Shown here in pieces: positions 9,531-18,537 of a stretch of 37,699 bases of DNA. Source of the stretch: Peptococcaceae bacterium (GTDB lineage: Bacteria; Bacillota; UBA994); NCBI GenBank assembly GCA_018334055.1, contig JAGXSS010000005.1:1-37699 (forward strand). The letters are read 5' to 3'. Positions within the stretch are counted from its first letter, which is position 1; each line of letters starts with the position of its first letter. The notes under the pieces were generated by a model. That model ran no database searches and was not told the DNA's origin. It worked only from the letters and a program-made list of their open reading frames with translations. A program made the position numbers and the translations under genes.

Positions 9531-10281
9531 AGAATCAATCAAGCTATATGCAAAACAGCTTCGCACGCCCACCTTCCCCAATTACGAGCAGGTCATTAGA
9601 CAACTTTCACCCGGTGACGGATACGACAAATTCCTCTACGAACTTCTAAAACTTGAATCCACCAAGCGACAGGAAGCAGGACAAAGACGCCGGATCAAAA
9701 AGGCGCGTTTTCCGTTTATGAAGACCTTAGACGAATTTAATTACCACAAATTAGAGCATGTATCGCAGGCCTTTATCTGGGAGCTTGGTTCCTGTGATTT
9801 CATCGAGAAGAGACAAAACATTGTCATGATTGGGAATCCTGGCGCTGGAAAAACGCATCTTAGTATAGCGCTCGGGATGAAAGCCTGTTACGCCGGCTTT
9901 AACGTCCGCTTCTACACAGCAGTCAATCTGGCAAACGAACTGGCGGAGGCCTTACAATTTCACCGTGTTTCCAAACTTGAAAAAAGCCTAACCAAGGTTG
10001 ATTTGTTGATCATAGACGAGCTGAGTTATCTCACCTTCAACCGCCATCAATCCGAAATGCTGTTTCAGGTAATATCCGAACGGTCTGAAAGAGCGAGTGT
10101 TATCCTCACTACCAACCTCGAATTCTCAAATTGGACGAATTTGTTCGAGAGCGAAATCATGGTTGCCGCATTCATTGACCGCATAACCTTTCGCTCGCAC
10201 ATACTCAATATGAATGTCAAAGAATCTTACCGACTAGAACAGACATTAAAAACGAAAAGTCAGCAGAAAAGGGGGAGCTAA
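9517..10281 (+). CDS. istB: IS21-family helper ATPase IstB, start codon in doubt
   Basis: AAA+ helper that works with IstA to choose and activate target DNA. Walker A is GNPGAGKTH and Walker B is LLIIDELSYL, followed by TTNLEFSNW and a C-terminal arginine-containing FIDRITFRSHIL. Homology clearly extends upstream of the first ATG (9718) through LKLYAKQLRTPTFPNYEQ-like sequence. The family start would fall at 9517, overlapping the istA end, but the codon there is ATA. Either ATA, another non-standard start or the internal ATG at 9718 is used, or istB is crippled. From 9517 the protein would have 254 residues. Confidence 0.82.
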   Translation: MNPLKESIKLYAKQLRTPTFPNYEQVIRQLSPGDGYDKFLYELLKLESTKRQEAGQRRRIKKARFPFMKTLDEFNYHKLEHVSQAFIWELGSCDFIEKRQNIVMIGNPGAGKTHLSIALGMKACYAGFNVRFYTAVNLANELAEALQFHRVSKLEKSLTKVDLLIIDELSYLTFNRHQSEMLFQVISERSERASVILTTNLEFSNWTNLFESEIMVAAFIDRITFRSHILNMNVKESYRLEQTLKTKSQQKRGS

Positions 10282-10356
10282 AACAGAGCTACAGAATGTG
10301 TTCCCAAAAACCCTTTAGGCCGAGTTGCAAACAACCACGACTGCCCCCTCTAGTAA

Positions 10357-10410
10357 CCTTCTGGCGAAATCTTCACTCGGGCTACGCCCTCCCTTGATTT
10401 CGCCAGAAGG
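10357..10410. other. 15-bp inverted repeat inside the IS21 right end
   Basis: CCTTCTGGCGAAATC at 10357-10371 pairs perfectly with 10396-10410 around a 24-base loop. It lies between the istB stop and the TGAGCCAC end repeats. It could stop transcripts leaving the element or protect it from read-through. There is no T-tract. Confidence 0.6.
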
Positions 10411-10507
10411 GGTAGTTCGTCATCGCAGGTGGCTCAACTTTTTCCGAGCGAGTGGCTCAACATTTTCTTGACGTTCGCACGGCGACCACATTTCAAACTT
10501 CTTGGCG

Positions 10508-10711
10508 ATGATGAAGGGCGAGAAATATGCCAGGACGCTAAATGAGTATGCAACAAAATATTTCTTAGATCATATCCTTGAAGATTATGGCTTATCATCA
10601 CTACGCAAGGCCGTTGCAGCATGTAAAATGCATGCTGATTATTATGCAACACTGGGACATGGCAGACTGGTGTATGTTGAAAGGCTTGTCGAGGAGTATT
10701 CCGCTGTATGA
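10508..10711 (+). CDS. Small hypothetical ORF, possibly 5'-truncated
   Basis: About 67 residues from the ATG at 10508 (MMKGEKYARTLNEYATKYF). Not recognised. It is helical, with paired leucines and aromatic residues (DHILEDYGLSSL, HADYYATLGHG), and shows no membrane segment. It begins 49 bases after the IS21 end without a clear ribosome site, so the IS may have removed its beginning. The next gene follows with its own strong ribosome site. Confidence 0.4.
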   Translation: MMKGEKYARTLNEYATKYFLDHILEDYGLSSLRKAVAACKMHADYYATLGHGRLVYVERLVEEYSAV

Positions 10712-10769
10712 TTTTATTAGGTGAGTTGCGAATCTGCAAATTTGCTACAAACTAGGAGGTAGTTATACC

Positions 10770-11171
10770 ATGAGAACTATTGAAAACTTAATTGAGTTAA
10801 TGACAAATATTCAAAAAATTGATGAGTATTTGGCATCGAAAAAAGACCCAGAATTTAGTTTTGCCATAAATCTTGTTAAGAAAGGTACCTGCTTTGTAGC
10901 GACAAAAATAAATGACTCTTATAAGTTTTACCCGAGCAGATTCATTGGGTATGATAGCAATAGCATGGAAGCGCATCTTAATAACGAACATAGAGATGGG
11001 CGAGAGACAAATCCGGCAATTTCTGAAATACTAGGCAACAAGCCGATACCTAACACTGGATTAGATAAACTCTATAAGGAATATTGTGAAACCTTGGGTT
11101 TTACAGCTAATGATAAAGGGACATTCGGCGTAGAAAGAAAATATTGGAATGTGTTAACTGACATAAAGTAG
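10770..11171 (+). CDS. Hypothetical protein with PSRFIGY motif
   Basis: AGGAGGT lies about ten bases before the ATG, so this is very probably a real gene. It encodes 133 residues. The centre reads GTCFVA...YKFYPSRFIGYDSN followed by DGRETNPAISEILG, and the C-terminus contains GVERKYWNV. I have a weak recollection of the PSRF.GY / G..TNPAI pattern in proteins near restriction-type HNH nucleases, but cannot support that further. No signal peptide or membrane segment. AT-rich codon use matches the hypothetical genes at 4670 and 7380, suggesting shared foreign origin. Confidence 0.6.
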   Translation: MRTIENLIELMTNIQKIDEYLASKKDPEFSFAINLVKKGTCFVATKINDSYKFYPSRFIGYDSNSMEAHLNNEHRDGRETNPAISEILGNKPIPNTGLDKLYKEYCETLGFTANDKGTFGVERKYWNVLTDIK

Positions 11172-11200
11172 AACACTCCAGCAGCTATTTTATTGACTTA

Positions 11201-11480
11201 TTTCCGAGAACGGATAAAAGTTGTAAAACACTGTGGATATGTTTCCAAGAACGGGTGATGCCCATAAAACAGCTGTGGACATATTCCCACGAACGGAAAA
11301 TCGGCAAAACACAGACCTGACATCAATCTGATGCTATCGTTCCACGTTGAGACGGTAGTATTGATGTCAAGGGTGAAGAAGTGAGCGTGTAGAAAGTCCA
11401 GCAATACTGGGCTTTTCGAGGTTTGAGAGAAAAATCCGATGTGCTAAAATCGTAAAAATATCGGTTCGTGGGAATATGTC
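11201..11480. repeat. Repeat-rich IS-end relic (possible MITE)
   Basis: Three direct copies of TTYCCVAVGAACGG-like sequence lie at 11201-11213, 11242-11254 and 11284-11296, 41-42 bases apart, with CTGTGGA in the spacers. An inverted copy ends the unit: 11278-11295 pairs with 11463-11480 (18 bases, GACATATTCCCACGAAC and complement). Inside, TGACATCAAT at 11318-11327 is the inverse of 11360-11369. This is the architecture of IS ends with repeated transposase sites and no coding body, so it is probably an internally deleted element. The rest of the 11172-11619 gap shows no gene. Confidence 0.6.
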
Positions 11481-11619
11481 GAAAGGTATACTTTTAAAGC
11501 GTACAGAGCGATTTAGATGTCATAGTCTGACTAGTGGTCAGGTTGGATAACTTTTGGTTTTCCGGAGGTTGAGGAAATCGGCTTTCGACTAAAAAAACAC
11601 AAACAGGATGGAGGATGTA

Positions 11620-12705
11620 ATGGTGACACAACAAGTAAATAAAGATGTTCGCGGATTGAAGGAACAAATTGAAAAAATACTGATCAAAACAGCTAAAAAG
11701 ACAAAGACGTTGCAGTTTGCAATGAACCTACCGGCACTTGATCTCCGGTATTCTTATTCGAGCACGACGGCGAATCAACGGTTTCATAGTGCGAGTGTTG
11801 GCAAGCTGATGACTGCGACATTGATTTTTATAGCCATAGAACAAGGGAAGCTCACTTTAGAAACTCGCCTTAAAGATATCTTAACACCGGAAATGTTGGA
11901 GAAGCTTTTTGTGTATGATGGTCATGACTTTCAGGAAGAGATCAAGATAGTGCATCTGCTCGGGCACATGTCAGGGATTAACGACTATTTTGAAAGCAAG
12001 ACTTTTGATGGATCCGTATTCACCGATGACCTAATTAGAAATCCAGACACCTTTTGGAAACCTACAGACCTGCTGGATTATACTCGTGACCGGCAAAAGG
12101 CCATTGCTAGACCAGAAGAAAAGTTCTTTTATTCAGATACCGGATATGTCCTGCTTGGACTGATAGTTGAAACTGTATTTGCAGTGCCGTTTCATCAAGC
12201 ACTTGAAACCTATATCTTTTCACCCTGTGGGATGCAGGAGACAGATTTATGTTTTTACAGTGAAGGATTCGATCCTAAGGCATTGGCTCCATTATACATT
12301 AACGGCGTCGATGTGCACCGGTATACCAGTCTAAGCTGCGATTTCTCAGGTGGCGGCTTGTCAACCACGGCCGATGATCTTTTGAAATTTCTAGATCACT
12401 TTCAGAGTCAGAGTTTGATCAGTAAGCAATCTTTAGACCAGATGGCTCGTTTCGACCATCGTTATCGACAGGGCTTATATTATGGTCTTGGCATGATGCA
12501 AGTTCGCTTTGAGGGATTTTTCTTCCTGTTGAGAAACCTGCCGCGGTTACAAGGCCATATCGGCGTTACCGGCGTTCACGCATGGTACGATTCAACGACC
12601 AAGTCGACATTTGTCCTGAACGTGGGGAATACGAAGGACATGGTGTTGAGTTTCAAATTGCTCATTAATATCATGCAGTTGGTTTTTTCAGCTAGAATCA
12701 AATGA
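11620..12705 (+). CDS. Serine hydrolase, beta-lactamase/PBP-like
   Basis: Member of the class C beta-lactamase / penicillin-binding-protein-like serine hydrolases (esterase or peptidase). I prefer the ATG at 11620 (MVTQQVNKDVRG), five bases after GGAGG, over the one at 11608, giving 361 residues. Motifs: SxxK in HSASVGKLMTATLIF, a Tyr motif YSDTGYVLLG (YSN in most relatives), and the third box HIGVTG in place of KTG. There is no signal peptide, so it is likely cytoplasmic. An alpha/beta hydrolase follows after 15 bases, and the two probably form an operon. Substrate unknown. Confidence 0.85.
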   Translation: MVTQQVNKDVRGLKEQIEKILIKTAKKTKTLQFAMNLPALDLRYSYSSTTANQRFHSASVGKLMTATLIFIAIEQGKLTLETRLKDILTPEMLEKLFVYDGHDFQEEIKIVHLLGHMSGINDYFESKTFDGSVFTDDLIRNPDTFWKPTDLLDYTRDRQKAIARPEEKFFYSDTGYVLLGLIVETVFAVPFHQALETYIFSPCGMQETDLCFYSEGFDPKALAPLYINGVDVHRYTSLSCDFSGGGLSTTADDLLKFLDHFQSQSLISKQSLDQMARFDHRYRQGLYYGLGMMQVRFEGFFFLLRNLPRLQGHIGVTGVHAWYDSTTKSTFVLNVGNTKDMVLSFKLLINIMQLVFSARIK

Positions 12706-12720
12706 CTTTGTAAGAAGGGA

Positions 12721-13446
12721 ATGATACGAATAGAGACGAAAACAATATTTGTAAATGGAAATGATTTTGAATATGCAGTTATGGGTACTAGAAGCCCGGC
12801 TATCATATTAATTAATGGTGCTGGGGGGCCAATCGAAGGTTGGTATAAAATATGGGGGAAATTTGGACACGAGAGCGTATTATTCGCCTATAATCGATTA
12901 GGCATGGGGAAAAGCAGCAAGCCTAAGGAGCCACAGACCGGCATGGTGATGGTTAAAGATTTAAAAGAAATATTGCTAAGTTTAAAGATATACCCACCAT
13001 ACATTATTGTGGGGCATTCACTTGGCGGGTTTATTGCGCATTTATTCGCAATAACCTATCCTGATGATGTATGTGGAATCGTTTTTCTTGAATCTTCAAC
13101 GATCCAAGACGCCTTGAGTGAGAGAAAGAAAGAAAAAGCTATAGGAAAAAGTGATTTTTCTGAAGTTAGTCATGTACTATCCACAATAAATCAAATTCAA
13201 GAGTCGGGAATATTTCCTAATATTCCTATCACTGTGGTTGCAGGCAATAAACCAGCTTTCGGTTGGATTATGCCAAAGGCAGTAAAAGAGGGGCGAATGA
13301 ACCATCAAAAAGAATTACTGAGTCTTTCAGGACGTGGGAGAGTAACGATAGCAAGAAAAAGTGGTCATTTTCCTCAATTGTCGGAACCTGATTTGGTTAT
13401 TAATGAAATCAATAGTTTATTGCAGGAAGTAACGGATGATAAATGA
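12721..13446 (+). CDS. Alpha/beta hydrolase
   Basis: Alpha/beta-fold hydrolase of 241 residues. The oxyanion region reads LINGAGGPIEGW, the nucleophile elbow is VGHSLGG (Ser100), an acidic residue follows strand 6 in VVAGNKPAF, and the catalytic histidine is in ARKSGHFPQLSEPDL (His216). AAGAAGG lies a few bases before the ATG. It lies 15 bases after the serine hydrolase and is probably co-transcribed. Parts of a second homologous gene occur at 23210-23275 and 32854-33000, in the same residue order, so this hydrolase type has been duplicated in the region. The substrate cannot be told. Confidence 0.88.
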   Translation: MIRIETKTIFVNGNDFEYAVMGTRSPAIILINGAGGPIEGWYKIWGKFGHESVLFAYNRLGMGKSSKPKEPQTGMVMVKDLKEILLSLKIYPPYIIVGHSLGGFIAHLFAITYPDDVCGIVFLESSTIQDALSERKKEKAIGKSDFSEVSHVLSTINQIQESGIFPNIPITVVAGNKPAFGWIMPKAVKEGRMNHQKELLSLSGRGRVTIARKSGHFPQLSEPDLVINEINSLLQEVTDDK

Positions 13447-13478
13447 ATGTTACTACATAGATTTTCGACAACGCCTAG

Positions 13479-13566
13479 CTATGCTGGCGGGTTTATGCCA
13501 AGCGCTTCATAGAGCTGCTTCTGCTTAGAGAGAACCTCGCTGACTCGCAGTGCGTAACCCGGATTC
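13479..13566 (-). pseudogene. Transposase C-terminal relic
   Basis: On the minus strand a frame ending at 13479 reads NPGYALRVSEVLSKQKQ and then LYEALGINPPA before its stop. This looks like the extreme C-terminus of an IS transposase, family not fixed. No upstream coding part is recognisable. The remaining gap between 13447 and 13710 shows nothing else I can call apart from the helicase leader. Confidence 0.45.
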
Positions 13567-13731
13567 CTGCATGTGCTTTTTTATGTAGGACATGTATGAG
13601 ATGCTCAACTGAAACATGTTGTGAAACCCTGTATTTTCAATGGTTTATGCCAAATCGATAGTTACATCATAGATGCGGGTGGCGGGAATGCAGGTTGTAG
13701 TACGGCCTAAGTGAGAGTTGAGGTGGAGAAG

Positions 13732-16700
13732 GTGAAGCGCATCGCCTATGTGGACCTCGAAATCCACAGCAAGAAGAAGACCGTCTTGGATATTGGGGCG
13801 ACTGACGACAGTGGCGCCGAGCTACACTCAAAGTCTCTGCCAGCGCTTAAACAATTTCTCGTGGCACACGACTACATCTGTGGACACAATGTATTAGCGC
13901 ACGACTTGCTCTACATGCGCGAGGCACTGGCGGAACGCCCCATGTTGCGCTGGAACGTCATCGATACGCTATACTTGTCGCCGCTGATGTTCCCGAAAAG
14001 GCCATACCACAGCCTGGGCAAAGACGAAAAGCTTATGACTGGGGAGCTGAACAATCCCTTAGCAGACGCTAAAAAGACCAGAGAGCTATTGCAAGATGAA
14101 ATCTTGGCATTTCGCCGCTTAGATAACTCCCTGCAACAAATATATTACCAGCTCTTAAGAAAGCGCAAAGAGTTTCGTGACTTCTTTAGTTTCGTGGATT
14201 ATTACGCAAACGTTCCGGATACTGTCGGCCTTATTCAGGCGCGTTTTGCCGGGCTGGTGTGTGAGCGCGCCGATTGGGCTAAGCTGATGGCCACCGAACC
14301 TGTGGCGTTGGCCTATGCCCTTGCCGTCATCGACACCCGTGACAGGGCCTCCTTAACACCGCGGTGGGTGCTAAAGAACTTTCCGCAAATCGAGGCCATT
14401 ATGTATCTGCTCAGAAACAGGCGGTGCCTAAAGGGCTGTGCCTACTGCGATGAGTTCATAGATGCACACAAGGCACTAAAAAACTACTTCGGGTTTGACG
14501 ATTTCCGCAAATTTGGGGACGAACCACTGCAAGAAAACGCTGTCAGGGCCGCTATTGCGAACAAGTCTATTTTGGTCGTATTCCCTACCGGCGGGGGGAA
14601 AAGCGCTACTTTTCAGGTGCCGGCGTTGATGGCGGGGCAAAACGTGCGCGGACTGACCGTAGTTATATCGCCGTTACAGTCCTTGATGAAGGATCAAATC
14701 GACAACCTAGAAAAGATCGGCATCACCGATGCGGTAGCTATCAACGGGTTGCTTGACCCCATTGAGCGGGCCAAGGCGCTAGAGCGTGTAGAAGATGGCT
14801 CGGCGGCGATACTCTATATTTCGCCCGAGTCTTTGCGGTCGCGCACCATCAAGCGGATGCTCCTGGCCCGAACAATTGCTCGGTTTGTCATTGACGAAGC
14901 GCACTGTTTTTCGGCGTGGGGACAAGACTTTAGGGTGGATTACCTCTATATCGGGGAGTTTATCAAAGAGCTGCAGGTAGCAAAGCAGCTTGTGGACGGT
15001 ATTCCGGTATCTTGCTTTACCGCCACCGCTAAGCAAAAGGTAGTAGAAGATATTTGTGCGTATTTTAAAGACAAACTAGGACTAGAACTCGTGCTCTTTA
15101 CCACGAACGCGCCTCGCAAGAATCTTACTTTTCGCGTGTTGGAACGAATAAGCGACGAAGCCAAATATGAGACCTTGCGCAACTTAGTCCAAGAAAAAAA
15201 CTGCCCGGCCATTGTGTATGTTTCGCGCACAAAGACGGCCTTTGCTTTGGCGGATCGGCTCTCGCGGGATGGATTTGAAGCCTTGCCCTACCATGGCCAG
15301 ATGGATGTGCGCGAAAAGTCCGCTAACCAGAACGCCTTTATGGAGGGAAGGGTGCCCACCATAGTGGCGACCTCGGCTTTTGGCATGGGTGTCGACAAAA
15401 AAGACGTAGGGTTAGTCGTCCACTACGAAATCTCGGACTCCTTGGAGAACTATGTGCAGGAAGCGGGCCGTGCCGGCAGAGACGCGAATATAACTGCCGA
15501 TTGCTATGTTTTGTATCATGAGGACGACCTCAACAAGCATTTGACCTTGCTCACGCAAACCAAAATAAGTAGCAAAGAAATTCAACAAATTTGGCAGGCA
15601 ATAAAAGGCCTCACCCGTCTGAGAAAAAAAGTCTCACAGAGCGCGCTTGAGATTGCCCGCGCCGCAGGCTGGGACGAAGCCATGCATCAGCTAGAGACGC
15701 GGGTGAAAACGGCGATTGCCGCACTAGAGCAATCTGGTTATGTTAAACGCGGGCAAAATGTTACCCGCGTGTTTGCCGATAGCATTTTGGCCCGCAATGT
15801 TCAGGATGCTGTCGAACGGATTGACGCCTGTATGGAGTTTGATGACAGCGATCGTAAGGACGCCACGCGAATTATAAAGCACCTGATATCTAGCCGCAGC
15901 AAAAGCTTAGCTACGGGTGAGGACGATGAGGCGGTGGTGCAGGCCGACTATATGGCAGAAGTGCTCAGCATCAAGCTCGAAACAGTGATTAGGGTGCTGA
16001 CCAGCCTGCGTGGAGCAGGCATTTTGGCAGATGCTCAAGATCTCAGCGCCTTTATTCAGCGAAACGAAAAAGTGAACAAATCGTTAGATGTTCTGGTGTC
16101 TTATACCGGCATTGAAAGATACCTGGCGACTGTGGTCGATGAATCAGAGCAACTAGTAAATTTAAAGGAGTTAAACGAAGCAGCTGCGGCCTCGGGATGC
16201 TTAGCCACAAGTACGAAGAAGATTCGTGCCGTGCTTAATTTTTGGAAAATATGCAAGCTGGCAGAGTGCGCCAACGCTAGCCATTCAGCCAATCATGTTC
16301 ATCTCAGGGGCATACAGTCGGGCCCGCAATTGAGGCAACGTCTAGAGCGTCGCGGCGAAATCGCCAAGTTTATTCTAGGGTATCTGTATGCGCAAAGCCA
16401 TGCCAACAAGCCGGTGCCGGGCAAAGAGGAAGTGTTAGTGCAGTTCTCGGTGCATGAGCTAAAGCGATCTTACGAGGAGAGCCAAGACCTTTTCAAGACT
16501 AGAATTACGATTGACGATATTGAGGAGGCCTTGTTTTACCTATCGCGGATTGACGCACTAAAGATAGAGGGCGGCTTCCTCGTGCTCTACAACCCAATGA
16601 CTATCGAGCGCACCCACGAGGATCTTAAAAAGCGCTACACCAACGAAGACTACAGCCAGCTCGAGGGATATTACAAAAACAAAGTGCAGCAAATACACAT

Positions 16701-18537
16701 CGTCGGTGAATATGCGCGCAAGCTGATTGCCGATTATGAGCAAGCGCTGCAATTCGTAAACGACTATTTTCAGCTCAATTACTCGCGCTTTCTCGCCAAA
16801 CACTTTCCGGGGGCGCGGCAAGGAGAAATCAGTAGCAACATTACACCTGCCAAGTTTAGGCAGCTGTTTGGCGAGCTGTCGGTGGCACAGTTGCAGGTGA
16901 TTAACGATAAGGATAGCAAGTATATTTGCGTTTTGGCGGGACCCGGCAGCGGCAAGACACGCGTCTTGGTGCATAAATTAGCAGCGCTCGTCCTCATGGA
17001 GGATGTAAAGACTGAGCAGCTCTTGATGCTTACTTTTTCACGCGCTGCAGCCACCGAGTTTAAGGCCCGATTACGCGCGCTTATTGGGGTGACCGCTCAG
17101 TTCATTGAAATCAAGACTTTTCATTCCTACTGCTTTGATTTGTTGGGCAAAGTGGGGAGTATCGAAAAGTCCGAAGAGATTATACGGAGCACGATTGCGC
17201 GTATAGAGGCGGACGAGGTTGAGCAGAGCCGGCTGGCCAAGACTGTGCTGGTGATCGACGAGGCTCAGGATATGGATAAGGCGATATACGACTTGGTGAA
17301 GACCCTCATCGCTCAGAACGACGGCATGCGCGTCATCATGGTGGGGGACGATGACCAGAACATATTTCAGTTCCGACATTCGAGCTCGGAGTATATGGCT
17401 AGGTTTATTGAGGAACATGGGGCAAGAGAGCATCATTTGTTGGAGAACTATCGCAGCCAGGCCAATTTAGTAGATTTCGCTAACCAGTTTGCCGCGCAGA
17501 TGCAAGGTCGACTAAAGCGCGTGCCGATTCAACCCAAGCGACAAGAAAACGGCTCCGTACGGGTGGTTAGCTATAATAGCCGCAACTTGCTCTCGCCTTT
17601 GGCGGCCGCTATCGCCGGAGCCGACTTGAAGGGGACTACCGCCGCGCTAACACGCACGAACGAGCAAGCTATGCGATTAACCACTCTGCTGCAAGCGTGT
17701 GGGGTGCCCGCCAAACTAATACAAACCAATGACGGTTTTAAGCTGTACGACCTCGACGAAATGCGCTACCTGCTAGGGTTGCTCAAGGGGGACGGAACAC
17801 GTCCAGCGGTGGACGATGAAATTTGCGTAGCAGCACGACGAATACTACAGGATAAGTACAGGCGCAGTGCGATGCTCGAGCCAACTCTCCGCATGTTTCG
17901 TGCGTTCAGAGATGACAGTGGCAAAATAAAGTATATATCAGACTTCGAAACTTTTGTACGGGAGAGCCGGTTAGAAGACTTTTACAACTACCGCGGGGAA
18001 ACAATATTTGTCTCGACTATCCACAAAGCCAAGGGCAAAGAGTTTGACAATGTGTTTTTGCTCTTAGAGGGGCTATATAATCCCACTCAGGAAGATATAC
18101 GCCAGATTTATGTCGCCTTAACGCGGGCCAAAAAGAAGCTGGCCGTGCATTATAACGGCACTTTCCTCGACAATATCGATGTCGAAAATCTGGTCAAGCA
18201 AAAAGAACTGCAACACTACCCCGAACCTAAAGAGGTGTCGTTGCAGCTCGCGCTAGCGGACGTTTTCATTGACTTTTTAAGATGCCGTCAAGAAGTGGCC
18301 GCAGGGTTGCAAAGTGGCGACGCGCTTCTACATCACAAGGATGGTTGGGTCAATGCACAGGGCGATGTGGTCTTTAAAGCGTCCAAAAGCTTCATGGAAA
18401 AACAATTACAGCCTTTGCTAGATGGCGGGTATGCTTACACAGGTGCCAAAGTCAACTTTGTAGTTTGGCGGAAGCACCAAGAAACTGACCAAGAATTCCG
18501 CGTTATCTTGCCCGAAATCTCCTTGCGGAAGAACTGA
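13732..18537 (+). CDS. DEDD exonuclease-RecQ-UvrD fusion helicase
   Basis: A single ORF of about 1600 residues with three enzyme modules. Residues 1-130: DnaQ-like DEDD exonuclease (YVDLEIH, GHNVLAHDLLYM, NNPLADAKKT, the last with Asn where His is common). Residues about 250-650: RecQ-type SF2 helicase (FPTGGGKS, FVIDEAHCFSAWGQDF, FTATAK, QEAGRAGRD). Residues about 1060-1490: UvrD-type SF1 helicase (LAGPGSGKTR, VIDEAQDMD, GDDDQNIFQFR, STIHKAKGKEFD, YVALTRAKK). I favour the GTG at 13732 because GAGGTGGAG precedes it; an earlier GTG at 13711 is possible. Likely role: DNA repair, recombination or foreign-DNA processing. Confidence 0.92.
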   Translation: MKRIAYVDLEIHSKKKTVLDIGATDDSGAELHSKSLPALKQFLVAHDYICGHNVLAHDLLYMREALAERPMLRWNVIDTLYLSPLMFPKRPYHSLGKDEKLMTGELNNPLADAKKTRELLQDEILAFRRLDNSLQQIYYQLLRKRKEFRDFFSFVDYYANVPDTVGLIQARFAGLVCERADWAKLMATEPVALAYALAVIDTRDRASLTPRWVLKNFPQIEAIMYLLRNRRCLKGCAYCDEFIDAHKALKNYFGFDDFRKFGDEPLQENAVRAAIANKSILVVFPTGGGKSATFQVPALMAGQNVRGLTVVISPLQSLMKDQIDNLEKIGITDAVAINGLLDPIERAKALERVEDGSAAILYISPESLRSRTIKRMLLARTIARFVIDEAHCFSAWGQDFRVDYLYIGEFIKELQVAKQLVDGIPVSCFTATAKQKVVEDICAYFKDKLGLELVLFTTNAPRKNLTFRVLERISDEAKYETLRNLVQEKNCPAIVYVSRTKTAFALADRLSRDGFEALPYHGQMDVREKSANQNAFMEGRVPTIVATSAFGMGVDKKDVGLVVHYEISDSLENYVQEAGRAGRDANITADCYVLYHEDDLNKHLTLLTQTKISSKEIQQIWQAIKGLTRLRKKVSQSALEIARAAGWDEAMHQLETRVKTAIAALEQSGYVKRGQNVTRVFADSILARNVQDAVERIDACMEFDDSDRKDATRIIKHLISSRSKSLATGEDDEAVVQADYMAEVLSIKLETVIRVLTSLRGAGILADAQDLSAFIQRNEKVNKSLDVLVSYTGIERYLATVVDESEQLVNLKELNEAAAASGCLATSTKKIRAVLNFWKICKLAECANASHSANHVHLRGIQSGPQLRQRLERRGEIAKFILGYLYAQSHANKPVPGKEEVLVQFSVHELKRSYEESQDLFKTRITIDDIEEALFYLSRIDALKIEGGFLVLYNPMTIERTHEDLKKRYTNEDYSQLEGYYKNKVQQIHIVGEYARKLIADYEQALQFVNDYFQLNYSRFLAKHFPGARQGEISSNITPAKFRQLFGELSVAQLQVINDKDSKYICVLAGPGSGKTRVLVHKLAALVLMEDVKTEQLLMLTFSRAAATEFKARLRALIGVTAQFIEIKTFHSYCFDLLGKVGSIEKSEEIIRSTIARIEADEVEQSRLAKTVLVIDEAQDMDKAIYDLVKTLIAQNDGMRVIMVGDDDQNIFQFRHSSSEYMARFIEEHGAREHHLLENYRSQANLVDFANQFAAQMQGRLKRVPIQPKRQENGSVRVVSYNSRNLLSPLAAAIAGADLKGTTAALTRTNEQAMRLTTLLQACGVPAKLIQTNDGFKLYDLDEMRYLLGLLKGDGTRPAVDDEICVAARRILQDKYRRSAMLEPTLRMFRAFRDDSGKIKYISDFETFVRESRLEDFYNYRGETIFVSTIHKAKGKEFDNVFLLLEGLYNPTQEDIRQIYVALTRAKKKLAVHYNGTFLDNIDVENLVKQKELQHYPEPKEVSLQLALADVFIDFLRCRQEVAAGLQSGDALLHHKDGWVNAQGDVVFKASKSFMEKQLQPLLDGGYAYTGAKVNFVVWRKHQETDQEFRVILPEISLRKN

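Larger units (their letters stand above)
8127..10459 (+). mobile_element. IS21-family element, nearly complete
   Basis: Bounded by TGAGCCACT at 8127 and its inverse AGTGGCTCA at 10451-10459, with a second inner GTGGCTCA at 10429-10436. Multiple end repeats are typical of the family. Inside lie istA (full DDE set) and istB (full P-loop) in one direction. Length is about 2.3 kb. I found no clear target-site duplication. The only visible defect is that the expected istB start codon reads ATA. Three related TGAGCCA repeats at 29407-29472 show that a second copy was once present. Confidence 0.85.

Noticed and set aside
11201-11480. CRISPR-like array
   Set aside because: Only three short imperfect repeats, with spacers that share sequence (CTGTGGA), and an inverted copy. 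No cas gene is nearby.
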